Assembly (NCBI GenBank): GCA_002378605.1 | Contig: DFSK01000112.1 | Span: forward strand, 6,317 to 18,127 | Source: Alphaproteobacteria bacterium UBA3439 | GTDB lineage: Bacteria; Pseudomonadota; Alphaproteobacteria; Puniceispirillales; Puniceispirillaceae | Direction: 5' to 3' | DNA length: 11,811 nt | Part shown: one piece after another, positions 1 through 7,538 of the stretch | Layout: each line of letters starts with the position of its first letter | How positions within the stretch are numbered: position 1 is the stretch's first letter | Translations under genes and position numbers: made by a program | The notes under the pieces: model-generated | Databases searched by the model: none | Told to the model about the DNA's origin: nothing | Seen by the model: only the letters and a program-made list of their open reading frames with translations

Positions 1-209
1 ATACGGGCCGATTTACGCGGTGGTTTTGACCAATCGTAATTGCCCTCCATCATGGCATAGAGAATGCGGCGGTGAACCGGCTTTAGGCCATCACGCACAT
101 CGGGAAGCGCACGCGAAACAATCACGCTCATGGCATAATCCAAATAGGATTTGCGCATCTCCTCCGAAATCGAAATTGTTGGATTGGTCGAATCGGTTAT
201 GTCAGTCAC
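1..209 (-). CDS. gyrA: DNA gyrase subunit A, N-terminal fragment (3' part outside window)
   Basis: GyrA is the DNA-cleaving subunit of gyrase, which introduces negative supercoils with GyrB. Only the first ~69 codons are present. The translation contains [20 protein letters not shown] followed by [18 protein letters not shown] and ends in KSAR, the start of the conserved gyrase/topoisomerase IV cleavage domain. [10 protein letters not shown] and the short [13 protein letters not shown] segment favour GyrA over ParC. The quinolone-resistance region and the catalytic Tyr lie beyond the edge. The start is taken as GTG at 209: an in-frame TAG lies just upstream and no in-frame ATG precedes the conserved region. 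The ATG at 258 is in another frame and runs into TGA. The Shine-Dalgarno signal is weak (AGAAAG). gyrA follows ssb on the same strand but is separated from it by a terminator, so it probably has its own promoter within 210-362; I could not place one with confidence. Confidence 0.95.
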   Translation of the reverse strand, partial: MTDITDSTNPTISISEEMRKSYLDYAMSVIVSRALPDVRDGLKPVHRRILYAMMEGNYDWSKPPRKSAR

Positions 210-362
210 GCCATTGTTCTTTCTGCCTGTGGAAACGGCAAAAAAGCCATCCCCGCATCGCTAAGTGACAATTCCAAGACATCGCCACAAGTTACACACA
301 ATATTTACACGATTTATGCAAGCTATGACACCAAATATTGTAGTTTTGGCCGTTTTTTCGAC

Positions 363-403
363 AAAAAAATCGGCATCTTGCCATCCAAGCAAGATACCGA
401 TTT
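363..403 (-). terminator. Rho-independent terminator of ssb
   Basis: Arms 367-380 and 390-403 are 14 bp each around a 9-nt loop. Read on the minus strand the only imperfect position is a U-G wobble; on the plus strand it would be a C/A mismatch, so the hairpin is better on the minus strand. The stem is followed on that strand by seven T (complement of 369-363). It starts about 25 bases past the ssb stop codon, the expected place. It should separate ssb transcription from gyrA. Confidence 0.88.
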
Positions 404-427
404 AAAGATGCTATTTAAACTGCTGAT

Positions 428-919
428 TTAGAATGGAATATCATCATCCATATCATTTGAGCTGCGCATTGGTGGCGGGCTTGACTGGCCACCAGCCTGC
501 GGCGTCTGATCATAGCTGACCTGATTGCTGCTATAGCCACCACTATCACCTGTGCTGGACGAGTCGCCACGGCCACCCAGAAGCGTCAATTCACCGCGGT
601 AACGCTGCAACACAACTTCGGTCGTATATTTCTCGACACCCTGCTGATCGGTCCATTTACGCGTCTGCAACTGGCCCTCGATATAGCATGTCGATCCTTT
701 GCGGAGATATTGCTCGGCGATCCGGCCTAGATTCTCGTTAAAGATGACAACGCGGTGCCATTCGGTTTTTTCGCGCTGCTCGCCGGTATTCTTGTCCTTC
801 CAGCGCTCGGAAGTGGCGATTGATAGATTGACAATTTTACTGCCGTCTTGTGTTGACCGCACTTCAGGGTCGCGCCCTAGATTGCCTACTAGGGTAACTT
901 TGTTAACGCTGCCTGCCAT
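428..919 (-). CDS. ssb: Single-stranded DNA-binding protein SSB
   Basis: SSB coats single-stranded DNA during replication, recombination and repair and recruits partner proteins through its C-terminal tip. The 163-residue product has the classical layout: an OB fold (about residues 5-112) opening with [16 protein letters not shown] and holding the conserved TEWHRVV (52-58); a Gly/Ser/Gln/Pro-rich disordered linker (about 115-155); and the acidic tip DMDDDIPF (156-163). Length is normal for a bacterial SSB. AGGAG at 934-930, ten bases from the ATG, supports the start at 919. It lies upstream of gyrA on the same strand and diverges from uvrA, an arrangement common in alphaproteobacteria; the ssb/uvrA divergence also occurs in enterobacteria. 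A strong terminator follows, so it is probably monocistronic. Confidence 0.98.
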   Translation of the reverse strand: MAGSVNKVTLVGNLGRDPEVRSTQDGSKIVNLSIATSERWKDKNTGEQREKTEWHRVVIFNENLGRIAEQYLRKGSTCYIEGQLQTRKWTDQQGVEKYTTEVVLQRYRGELTLLGGRGDSSSTGDSGGYSSNQVSYDQTPQAGGQSSPPPMRSSNDMDDDIPF

Positions 920-973
920 TGCGATTTTACTCCTGAGTGAAATATGTTTTGGGTTTTTAAACTAAAATAATAT

Positions 974-1031
974 GCCGATTTACCCGTTCAGATTACCCAT
1001 GCTGGCAAGGGTATGACAAGGATAAATCGGC
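974..1031. repeat. Nested inverted repeat in the ssb-uvrA divergent intergenic region
   Basis: GCCGATTTACCC at 974-985 matches the reverse complement of 1020-1031 (GCCGATTTATCC) at 11 of 12 bases, the outer nine being perfect. Inside it, TACCC at 994-998 pairs with GGGTA at 1009-1013 on almost the same centre. A further partial direct copy, GATTACCC, sits at 991-998. The arms lie about 55-110 bp upstream of the ssb start codon and 150-210 bp upstream of uvrA. The layout suits a two-half-site operator acting on the divergent promoters, or a leader hairpin. The binding protein is unknown, and the repeat does not match the GTTC-N7-GTTC or GAAC-N7-GAAC motif of alphaproteobacterial LexA. Confidence 0.6.
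992..1019 (-). promoter_or_regulatory. Candidate ssb promoter
   Basis: On the minus strand, TTGTCA (1019-1014, five of six to the sigma70 -35 consensus) is followed after 16 bases by GGTAAT (997-992, four of six to the -10 consensus). This would give an ssb leader of roughly 65-70 bases. Both boxes fall inside the nested inverted repeat at 974-1031, so a protein bound there could block it. Eye-based matching only; spacing is one base short of optimal. Confidence 0.3.
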
Positions 1032-1146
1032 CATCATTCGGATCAATCGCAAATATGTGAATTTAGCCTAATGAAATGGGCCAAAATGCAATGGGTTTTG
1101 TGAATTTTGCAAATCAGTTTTTCGGCGCGAATGACCGTGAAAAGAC

Positions 1147-1173
1147 TAGCAAACCAAAGGCTAGACGGTCTAT
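1147..1173 (+). repeat. Short inverted repeats immediately upstream of uvrA
   Basis: Two small symmetrical elements overlap here. CTAGC (1147-1151) pairs with GCTAG (1161-1165) around a 9-base loop, and TAGAC-G-GTCTA (1163-1173) is an 11-base palindrome ending nine bases before the uvrA ATG. They occupy the place where a ribosome-binding site would be expected, and no purine-rich Shine-Dalgarno sequence is visible. Role unknown; an operator or a translation-controlling structure is possible, and arms of five bases can arise by chance. Confidence 0.35.
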
Positions 1174-1182
1174 AGTCCAGTC

Positions 1183-4092
1183 ATGCCAAATGAAACCAAA
1201 AGAACGCCGCTTGCCAAAAAGGCGCAGCAAACCACCCGCCCTGCCAACGGCATTGAACCGCGTATGATTTCGGTTCGTGGTGCCCGTGAGCACAATCTTG
1301 CCAATGTGGATATTGATTTACCGCGCGATCAGCTGGTCGTTTTAACGGGCCTGTCAGGGTCGGGCAAATCATCACTTGCCTTTGACACGATCTATGCTGA
1401 AGGCCAGCGACGCTATGTCGAATCGCTGTCGGCCTATGCGCGCCAGTTCCTTGATATGATGAACAAACCTGATGTTGATTTGATCGAAGGTTTATCGCCG
1501 GCCATTTCAATCGAACAGAAAACAACGTCACGCAATCCGCGATCGACTGTTGGCACTGTTACTGAAATTTATGATTATATGCGGTTGTTATGGGCGCGTA
1601 TCGGCATCCCCTATTCACCAACGACGGGGTTGCCAATTCGTAGCCAGACCGTCAGCCAGATGGTTGATATCTTGTTGGCGCTTGATGATGGTGCGCGCCT
1701 ATATCTGTTGGCGCCAATTGTTCGTGGCCGCAAAGGTGAATATCGAAAAGAGCTTGGCGAATTGCATCGCAAGGGATTCAGTCGCGTTCGCATTAATGGC
1801 GAAATCTATGATGTTGATGATACGCCGACGCTGGATAAGCAGAAGAAACATGATATCGAGGTTGTTGTTGATCGCGTTGTGATCACCGGTGATCATGATG
1901 AATTGGCAACACGTCTTGCAGACTCGCTGGAAACGGCGCTTGGTCTTAGTGACGGGTTGGTCTTTGCCGATCATGCGGATAATGACGGGCGGATTGTGTT
2001 TTCTGCCAGATTTGCCTGTCCTGATTCTGGCTTTACCATTGATGAGATCGAGCCACGGCTATTTTCGTTCAATAACCCATATGGTGCGTGCGGGGCTTGT
2101 GACGGTCTTGGTGTCAAAAGCCATTTTGATGAACAGCTTGTGGTTCCTGACCGCCAAGCCAGCCTTCGCAATGGTGCCTTGGCGCCCTGGTCGTCAAGCA
2201 CGTCTCGCTATTATCTGCAAACGCTGGAATCATTGGCTAAACAATTTAAATTCTCCCTCGATATACCCTTCAATGATCTGGATGATGATGTTCAGTCGAT
2301 CATTCTTCACGGATCGGGCAAAATGCCAGTCACAATCGACTTTGACGATGGCATGCGGTCATATCGCACGGTCAAGCCGTTTGAAGGCGTTATGCCTAAT
2401 CTTGTGCGCCGCTATCGTGAAACCGATTCGTCATGGGTGCGTGACGAGATGGAAAAATTCCGGGCGAACCTACCCTGCACAACCTGCAAGGGCAAACGTC
2501 TGAAAAATGAAGCTCTGGCAGTGAAAATTGATATGCATGACATATCTGATATTGCCCGTTTATCAATTGCCGATGCCCGCCAATGGTTTGTTGATTTAAG
2601 CATAAAATTAACCGGTCAAGATTCGGAAATTGCTGCCCGTATTTTAAAGGAAATCAACGAGCGGCTTGGCTTTTTGGTCAATGTCGGGCTTGGCTATCTG
2701 GCAATGTCGCGCAATTCTGGCACTTTGTCAGGCGGCGAATCCCAACGTATCCGGCTGGCGTCACAAATTGGCTCTGGCCTGACCGGCGTTCTTTACGTTC
2801 TTGACGAACCGTCAATCGGGCTTCATCAGCGCGATAATGACCGGCTGTTATCAACCTTGGTTCGGCTTCGCGACCTTGGTAATACAGTTTTGGTTGTCGA
2901 ACATGATGAAGAAGCAATTTTGCTGGCTGATTATGTTGTGGATATGGGGCCGGGTGCAGGCGTTCATGGTGGCCATGTTGTTGCCGCTGGCACGCCAGAC
3001 GAGGTGATGAATCACCCAGACTCACTGACCGGCCAATATTTATCGGGCAAATTAGAAATTGCCGTGCCGAAAAAGCGTCGCACGCCGAAAAAAGACCGCT
3101 TTATTCGCGTGGAAAACGCAACCGGCAATAATTTGCAGGATGTTTCAGTGAAATTCCCGCTTGGTGTCATGACGTGTGTCACGGGTGTTTCAGGTGGCGG
3201 CAAGTCAACCTTGGTTCTGGAAACTTTGTGGAAATCTCTTGCGCGGAATTTGCACAAGGCACGCGAGATCCCTGCGCCGCATAAAGCCATTTACGGTGCA
3301 GAATTCCTGGATAAGGTTGTTGATATCGACCAATCGCCGATTGGCCGGACTCCGCGGTCAAATCCGGCAACCTATACAGGCGCCTTTACCCCGATCCGCG
3401 AATGGTTTTCAGGTCTTCCCGAAGCCAAGGCGCGTGGCTATGCGCCCGGACGCTTTTCGTTCAATGTCAAAGGGGGGCGCTGCGAGGCTTGTCAGGGCGA
3501 TGGCCTGATCAAGATTGAAATGCATTTCCTGCCTGATATCTATGTGACATGCGATAGTTGCAAGGGGCGCCGTTATAATCGAGAAACGCTGGAAATTACA
3601 TGGCGCGGCAAATCCATTGCCGATATTCTGGATATGACGGTCGAAGAAGGAGTTGACTATTTCAAGGCGGTGCCATCTATCCGCGAAAAGCTGGAAACGA
3701 TGCTTCGCGTTGGGCTTGGCTATGTTCGTATTGGCCAGCAGGCAACCACCCTGTCAGGTGGTGAGGCGCAGCGTGTTAAACTATCCAAAGAACTATCGCG
3801 CCGTGCAACGGGCCGCACGATTTACATTCTGGATGAACCAACAACCGGTTTGCATTTCCATGATATTGCCAAGCTGTTGGAGGTTCTGCAAGAACTCGTC
3901 GAGCAGGGTAATAGTGTCATTGTGATCGAACATAATATGGATGTGATCAAAACCGCCGATTGGATTATCGATCTTGGCCCTGAAGGCGGCGATGGCGGCG
4001 GCTATATTGTTGCCGAAGGCACGCCTGAACAAGTGGCGAAAGTCGCTGAATCCCATACCGGCACCTACCTTGCCCGTGTTTTAAAAAAGTGA
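1183..4092 (+). CDS. uvrA: Excinuclease ABC subunit A (UvrA)
   Basis: UvrA is the damage-recognition ATPase of nucleotide excision repair; it loads UvrB on lesions. The 969-residue product has both ABC modules. Module one: Walker [10 protein letters not shown] (56-64), ABC signature LSGGES (515-520), Walker B YVLDEPS (538-544), H-loop VEHD. Module two: Walker [10 protein letters not shown] (668-676), signature LSGGEA (857-862), Walker B YILDEPT (881-887). The C-terminal zinc finger is intact (C767, C770, C790, C793). The first is not: it reads C279-P-D-S282 then C303-x2-C306, so one of the usual four cysteines is Ser. A further CTTC pair is at 432-435. The start at 1183 gives a lysine-rich N-terminal extension before [12 protein letters not shown]; an alternative ATG at 1264 would trim it, and neither start has a convincing Shine-Dalgarno. 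Divergent from ssb and three bases before trmFO, so the two plus-strand genes are probably co-transcribed. No LexA box was recognised. Confidence 0.97.
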   Translation: MPNETKRTPLAKKAQQTTRPANGIEPRMISVRGAREHNLANVDIDLPRDQLVVLTGLSGSGKSSLAFDTIYAEGQRRYVESLSAYARQFLDMMNKPDVDLIEGLSPAISIEQKTTSRNPRSTVGTVTEIYDYMRLLWARIGIPYSPTTGLPIRSQTVSQMVDILLALDDGARLYLLAPIVRGRKGEYRKELGELHRKGFSRVRINGEIYDVDDTPTLDKQKKHDIEVVVDRVVITGDHDELATRLADSLETALGLSDGLVFADHADNDGRIVFSARFACPDSGFTIDEIEPRLFSFNNPYGACGACDGLGVKSHFDEQLVVPDRQASLRNGALAPWSSSTSRYYLQTLESLAKQFKFSLDIPFNDLDDDVQSIILHGSGKMPVTIDFDDGMRSYRTVKPFEGVMPNLVRRYRETDSSWVRDEMEKFRANLPCTTCKGKRLKNEALAVKIDMHDISDIARLSIADARQWFVDLSIKLTGQDSEIAARILKEINERLGFLVNVGLGYLAMSRNSGTLSGGESQRIRLASQIGSGLTGVLYVLDEPSIGLHQRDNDRLLSTLVRLRDLGNTVLVVEHDEEAILLADYVVDMGPGAGVHGGHVVAAGTPDEVMNHPDSLTGQYLSGKLEIAVPKKRRTPKKDRFIRVENATGNNLQDVSVKFPLGVMTCVTGVSGGGKSTLVLETLWKSLARNLHKAREIPAPHKAIYGAEFLDKVVDIDQSPIGRTPRSNPATYTGAFTPIREWFSGLPEAKARGYAPGRFSFNVKGGRCEACQGDGLIKIEMHFLPDIYVTCDSCKGRRYNRETLEITWRGKSIADILDMTVEEGVDYFKAVPSIREKLETMLRVGLGYVRIGQQATTLSGGEAQRVKLSKELSRRATGRTIYILDEPTTGLHFHDIAKLLEVLQELVEQGNSVIVIEHNMDVIKTADWIIDLGPEGGDGGGYIVAEGTPEQVAKVAESHTGTYLARVLKK

Positions 4093-4095
4093 TTT

Positions 4096-5460
4096 ATGAT
4101 GAATGATCTTGCTCCTGTTCATGTGATTGGTGGTGGTCTTGCTGGTTGTGAAGCCGCTTTTCAAATTGCCAGCATGAATGTGCCTGTGGTGATCCATGAA
4201 ATGCGCCCAACGCGTAAGACCGATGCGCATCACAGCGAAGGCCTTGCCGAATTGGTTTGTTCCAATTCTTTTCGGTCAGATGATGCAACGGCAAATGCTG
4301 TTGGTGTTTTGCATCAAGAAATGCGGATTTTGGGATCATTGATCTTGCAGGCGGCCGATGCTGAAAAAGTGCCTGCTGGTGGCGCTTTGGCGGTGGATCG
4401 TGACCGTTTTTCCGCGGCTGTCGAGGCCAAGATTGACGCGCATCCCCTCATCACGGTTCGGCGCGAAGAAATTGCTGATATTCCCGAAGATTGGCAGCAG
4501 GTTATTATTGCCACTGGCCCGCTGACATCGCCTGAACTGGCCGAGTCAATCCGGCGGTGGGGCGGCGAAGATGATCTGGCCTTTTTTGATGCGATCGCGC
4601 CGATTGTCCATTTTGACAGTGTGAATATGGATGTGGCCTGGTTTCAGTCACGTTATGACAAATCCACTGATGGCGGCGACGGTAAAGATTACATCAATTG
4701 CCCAATGACACAGCCGCAATATGAAGCTTTTATTGATGCGCTTTTAACTGGCGAAAAAATGTCGTTTAAAGAGTGGGAAGAAAGCACTCCCTATTTTGAT
4801 GGCTGTATGCCAATTGAAATCATGGCTTCGCGTGGGCGCGAAACGCTGCGTTGGGGGCCGATGAAGCCAGTTGGTCTTACCAACGCGCATGATGGATCAC
4901 GCCCCCATGCGGTAATCCAGCTTCGTCAGGATAATGCGCTTGGCACGCTTTATAATATGGTTGGGTTTCAGACAAAGCTGAAACATGGCGAACAGGTGCG
5001 GGTGTTCCAAACAATTCCCGGTCTTGAAAATGCGCAATTTGCACGGCTTGGCGGGTTACACCGCAATACGTTTATCAATTCGCCGCGTCTTCTTGATCCG
5101 CAATTGCGGCTGAAAGCCAAATCAAAACTGCGCTTTGCTGGGCAGATTACCGGCGTTGAAGGCTATGTTGAATCGGCCGCTATTGGCCTTCTTGCTGGTC
5201 GCATGGCGGCAGCAGAGATGCTTGGTGCTGAATGGATTGCGCCACCAGTCGACACCGCACATGGCGCGCTTCTTGCGCATATTACTGGCGGTGCAATGGC
5301 CGATAGTTTCCAGCCCATGAATGTCAATTTTGGTCTATTTCCTGAATTACCGGTAAATGAGCGTGGGCGGCGGCCTCGTGGGCGTGACCGCAAAGCTGCC
5401 TATGCTGAACGTGCCCTGACCAAATTAACCGCATGGGGCAATGCGACCGCAGCGCAATAA
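4096..5460 (+). CDS. trmFO: Methylenetetrahydrofolate-tRNA-(uracil-5-)-methyltransferase TrmFO
   Basis: TrmFO is an FAD-dependent cytosolic enzyme that makes 5-methyluridine at position 54 of the tRNA T-loop, taking the one-carbon unit from methylenetetrahydrofolate. The 454-residue product begins with the FAD-binding motif [12 protein letters not shown] (10-21), followed by [20 protein letters not shown]. Two cysteines of the family's catalytic chemistry are visible in their usual contexts: C55 in LVCSNSFR and C237 in [11 protein letters not shown]. Near the C terminus [14 protein letters not shown] (349-362) is the second conserved flavin-site segment. Length fits the family. The gene starts with two consecutive ATG codons (4096 and 4099) three bases after the uvrA stop, and no strong Shine-Dalgarno is seen, suggesting translational coupling to uvrA. 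It converges on the next gene with a 23-base gap and no obvious terminator. GidA/MnmG is a relative but is longer and lacks these motifs. Confidence 0.96.
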   Translation: MMNDLAPVHVIGGGLAGCEAAFQIASMNVPVVIHEMRPTRKTDAHHSEGLAELVCSNSFRSDDATANAVGVLHQEMRILGSLILQAADAEKVPAGGALAVDRDRFSAAVEAKIDAHPLITVRREEIADIPEDWQQVIIATGPLTSPELAESIRRWGGEDDLAFFDAIAPIVHFDSVNMDVAWFQSRYDKSTDGGDGKDYINCPMTQPQYEAFIDALLTGEKMSFKEWEESTPYFDGCMPIEIMASRGRETLRWGPMKPVGLTNAHDGSRPHAVIQLRQDNALGTLYNMVGFQTKLKHGEQVRVFQTIPGLENAQFARLGGLHRNTFINSPRLLDPQLRLKAKSKLRFAGQITGVEGYVESAAIGLLAGRMAAAEMLGAEWIAPPVDTAHGALLAHITGGAMADSFQPMNVNFGLFPELPVNERGRRPRGRDRKAAYAERALTKLTAWGNATAAQ

Positions 5461-5483
5461 CCCAGCCTTTTAACATCCAAGGC

Positions 5484-6146
5484 CTATTTTGGTGGGCCGA
5501 ATAACTGCCATGCCAGCATCTGCCAAACCAGCGCCGGATGATGCATGTCTGCGTTGGGGCGTTGCAAATAGCGAAGCCAGCAAGCCGCCAAATACAGCCA
5601 TGACCGCTTTCGCCCGGAATCACTTTGGCGAAGGAAGCTGATCTGCCGCCTGTCCAATGGCAATGCCGCCTGTCGTTCATGCCTGCCTATTGCGTGATGC
5701 AATTGGTGGCCTATATCGGTTGCAATTGCTGATTGCGCCGCCTGCCCCATATGATTGGCGACAAGCGCCCAAATGGCCGCCCAGCCATCAACACTGTCCC
5801 GATTTTCATCATGACAGGCGGTTTGCCAATGACCAATCACATCAATAATCTCTAACTGCAACCCTTTATGGTTTTGAAATTGCGCTTGCAGCCGCGTGAC
5901 AAGAGGGGCTGTTTGTGTGGCGCTTCCCGACAAGGCATCAACCCACCATTGAACGCGGATTGCGGCAAGAAGCGACTCGCTTGGGATGTGAAGCGCCGAA
6001 TCAAGCGCAATCGCAAGGTCGAATATTGAAGCGGCAAGCCATTGGTCATTTGCGGGTTCAAACATCAAACAAAGCGCCAAAGGGCGGCCAAGCGGATGAT
6101 CGCTATCACGCAATGCAGCTAATGCGGTTTTGGCGTTATCTGTCAT
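5484..6146 (-). CDS. Squalene/phytoene-synthase-fold protein, NDUFAF6-like
   Basis: This 220-residue protein belongs to the squalene/phytoene synthase superfamily by its core AAIRVQWWVDAL (61-72), the counterpart of the family's IRLQWW motif, preceded by a Phe-Asp helix (IFDLAIALDSAL) and followed by a helix reading WALVANHMGQAA. I do not see the two Asp-rich DxxxD motifs that bind magnesium-diphosphate in true synthases, and it is shorter than the roughly 260-300 residues usual for them. It therefore resembles the non-enzymatic branch that includes the mitochondrial complex I assembly factor NDUFAF6 rather than a carotenoid or hopanoid gene. It is the last gene of the yajC-secD-secF-Mth938 operon, 26 bases after the Mth938 stop codon; the neighbouring NDUFAF3-type gene supports a role in respiratory complex assembly, which is an inference. 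Start ATG at 6146; ribosome-binding site weak. No signal peptide or membrane segment is evident. Confidence 0.75.
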   Translation of the reverse strand: MTDNAKTALAALRDSDHPLGRPLALCLMFEPANDQWLAASIFDLAIALDSALHIPSESLLAAIRVQWWVDALSGSATQTAPLVTRLQAQFQNHKGLQLEIIDVIGHWQTACHDENRDSVDGWAAIWALVANHMGQAAQSAIATDIGHQLHHAIGRHERQAALPLDRRQISFLRQSDSGRKRSWLYLAACWLRYLQRPNADMHHPALVWQMLAWQLFGPPK

Positions 6147-6172
6147 GCTAACCGGTTTGGGCAGAAAGTTGT

Positions 6173-6595
6173 TTAGGCAACGTCATAAAGGCCGGTGACT
6201 GCATCGCGTCCTTCGCTCATCAGCACATTCCAAGTGCGGCAAGCTGCAGCTGTCGACATGACCTCAAGCGCAATACCATGATTGCGAAGCGCCGCCGATA
6301 AATCATTCATCGGATCCATCGGCGCGCCGCCAACCCCGAGAATAAATAAAGGTGGAAAACCATCACCAAAATGCGGCAAAAGATCATCAATTTTCAATGT
6401 TTCAGGTTTGGCTGGCGGCGTCCAGATTGTCGTTTGGCGCGGATAGACGATCACAGCTCCGCTATAGCGTTCACCAGAGATGCGAAAGCTGTTGCCACCA
6501 TAGCCATGGATCAACTGCAAATCACTGGCACCTTCAAAGGTGCGGATGTCAACAAGGTCGCTTGATGCGTCGCTCGGAGATCTAGGTTCGTTCAT
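6173..6595 (-). CDS. Mth938-domain protein (NDUFAF3-like)
   Basis: A 140-residue soluble protein of the Mth938/DUF498 family, whose mitochondrial member NDUFAF3 helps assemble complex I. Visible family features are the central SGAVIVYPRQTTIW strand region (45-58), LFILGVGGAPMDP (83-95), the LRNHGIALEVMSTAAACRTW segment (103-122) and a C terminus GRDAVTGLYDVA, in which a new helix follows TAAACRTWNVL. The biochemical activity of the family is not established. The start is placed at the ATG at 6595, 14 bases inside the end of secF. The frame stays open to 6676, but the extra residues run over secF coding sequence and resemble nothing in the family; an ATG at 6613 is an alternative. The overlap suggests translational coupling with secF. 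Followed 26 bases later by the NDUFAF6-like gene, making a two-gene tail on the sec operon. Confidence 0.85.
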   Translation of the reverse strand: MNEPRSPSDASSDLVDIRTFEGASDLQLIHGYGGNSFRISGERYSGAVIVYPRQTTIWTPPAKPETLKIDDLLPHFGDGFPPLFILGVGGAPMDPMNDLSAALRNHGIALEVMSTAAACRTWNVLMSEGRDAVTGLYDVA

Positions 6596-7523
6596 ATTCG
6601 GGCTTTTTAATGTCATTATTGTCATCATCATCGCCGCGTTTAATGTCAAAGCGTGATAATAGGCCAACAGCAACAAACACTGATGAATAGGTGCCGACCA
6701 ATACGCCCCAGATCATTGCAATGGCAAAATCGCGAAGCACCGCGCCGCCAAAAATCACAATTGCCACCAAAGCAAGCAGGGTTGTGACCGAGGTCATAAC
6801 CGTTCGTGACAAGGTTTCGTTCAATGACTTATTCAAGATATCGCCAAGGCTGTATGATTTATAGCGGCGTAGATTTTCACGGACACGGTCAAACACCACA
6901 ACCGTATCATTGATTGAATAGCCAGCGATGGTTAAAATCGCCGCTACGGTTGCCAGATTAAATTCAAAACTTGTCAGTGCAAAAAGCCCAATCGTTGTCA
7001 AAACATCATGGGTGAGCGCCAGAATGGCAGCGACTGAAAACTGCCATTCAAAGCGGAACCAGATATAGACCATGATCGCCAAGAGCGCACAAACAACCGC
7101 AAGAATGCCTTTTTCGGCTAGTTCAGCACCAACGGTTGGCCCAACAAATTCAGTTCGGCGGATGTCATATTCGCTTCCAAGGGTGCTGCCAACAAGCTGG
7201 ATTGCGGCGATTTGCGCCTTTTCATCACCATCTTGGCGTTGAATTCGGATCAGAATATCGGTTTCGGTACCAAAGCCTTGAAGGCTGATGTCACCGAGGC
7301 CCAAGGCTTCAAGATCACCGCGAAGGCCGGAAATGTTGGCGGGGCCTGTATTATGGCGCGCTTCGATTAGGATGCCGCCTTTGAAATCAATACCAAGATT
7401 AAGCCCGATAATGGCAAAAAGCCCAATCGATCCGGCAACAAGCAATGATGATAAAATAAAGGCAAGCCGATGGAATTTCAGAAAATTTATCGACGTGTTT
7501 TCAGGAACAAGTTTTAGGCGCAT
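6582..7523 (-). CDS. secF: Protein translocase subunit SecF
   Basis: SecF pairs with SecD in the inner membrane and uses proton flow to complete protein export through SecYEG. The 313-residue product has an N-terminal membrane segment (about 20-42), the conserved GIDFKGG (44-50) at the start of the periplasmic domain, then VGPTVGAELAEKG (127-139) leading into five further membrane helices. GYSINDTVVVFDRVRENLRR (201-220) is the conserved motif of the fourth helix and the adjacent loop, carrying acidic residues involved in proton movement in the family. The C terminus is short and rich in Asp/Asn (DDDDNND). AAGAAGGG at 7540-7533, nine bases from the ATG, is a good ribosome-binding site and overlaps the secD stop codon. 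Fifteen bases follow secD; the 3' end overlaps the Mth938 gene by 14 bases. Confidence 0.97.
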   Translation of the reverse strand: MRLKLVPENTSINFLKFHRLAFILSSLLVAGSIGLFAIIGLNLGIDFKGGILIEARHNTGPANISGLRGDLEALGLGDISLQGFGTETDILIRIQRQDGDEKAQIAAIQLVGSTLGSEYDIRRTEFVGPTVGAELAEKGILAVVCALLAIMVYIWFRFEWQFSVAAILALTHDVLTTIGLFALTSFEFNLATVAAILTIAGYSINDTVVVFDRVRENLRRYKSYSLGDILNKSLNETLSRTVMTSVTTLLALVAIVIFGGAVLRDFAIAMIWGVLVGTYSSVFVAVGLLSRFDIKRGDDDDNNDIKKPEYERT

Positions 7524-7538
7524 CGGTTGGAACCCTTC

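Noticed and set aside
210..258. gyrA starting at the ATG at 258
   Set aside because: That ATG is in a different frame and meets TGA; the gyrA frame has TAG just upstream of the GTG at 209.
920..1182. LexA (SOS) box between ssb and uvrA
   Set aside because: One GTTC occurs at 985-988, but no second GTTC lies seven bases on and no GAAC-N7-GAAC is present, so the alphaproteobacterial motif is not supported.
5484..6146. Carotenoid or hopanoid biosynthesis gene
   Set aside because: The catalytic Asp-rich motifs are not visible and no other isoprenoid pathway gene lies in the window.
6596..6676. Extended N terminus of the Mth938-domain protein
   Set aside because: It would run 81 further bases over secF coding sequence and add Met/Leu-rich residues unlike the family; the frame is simply open there.
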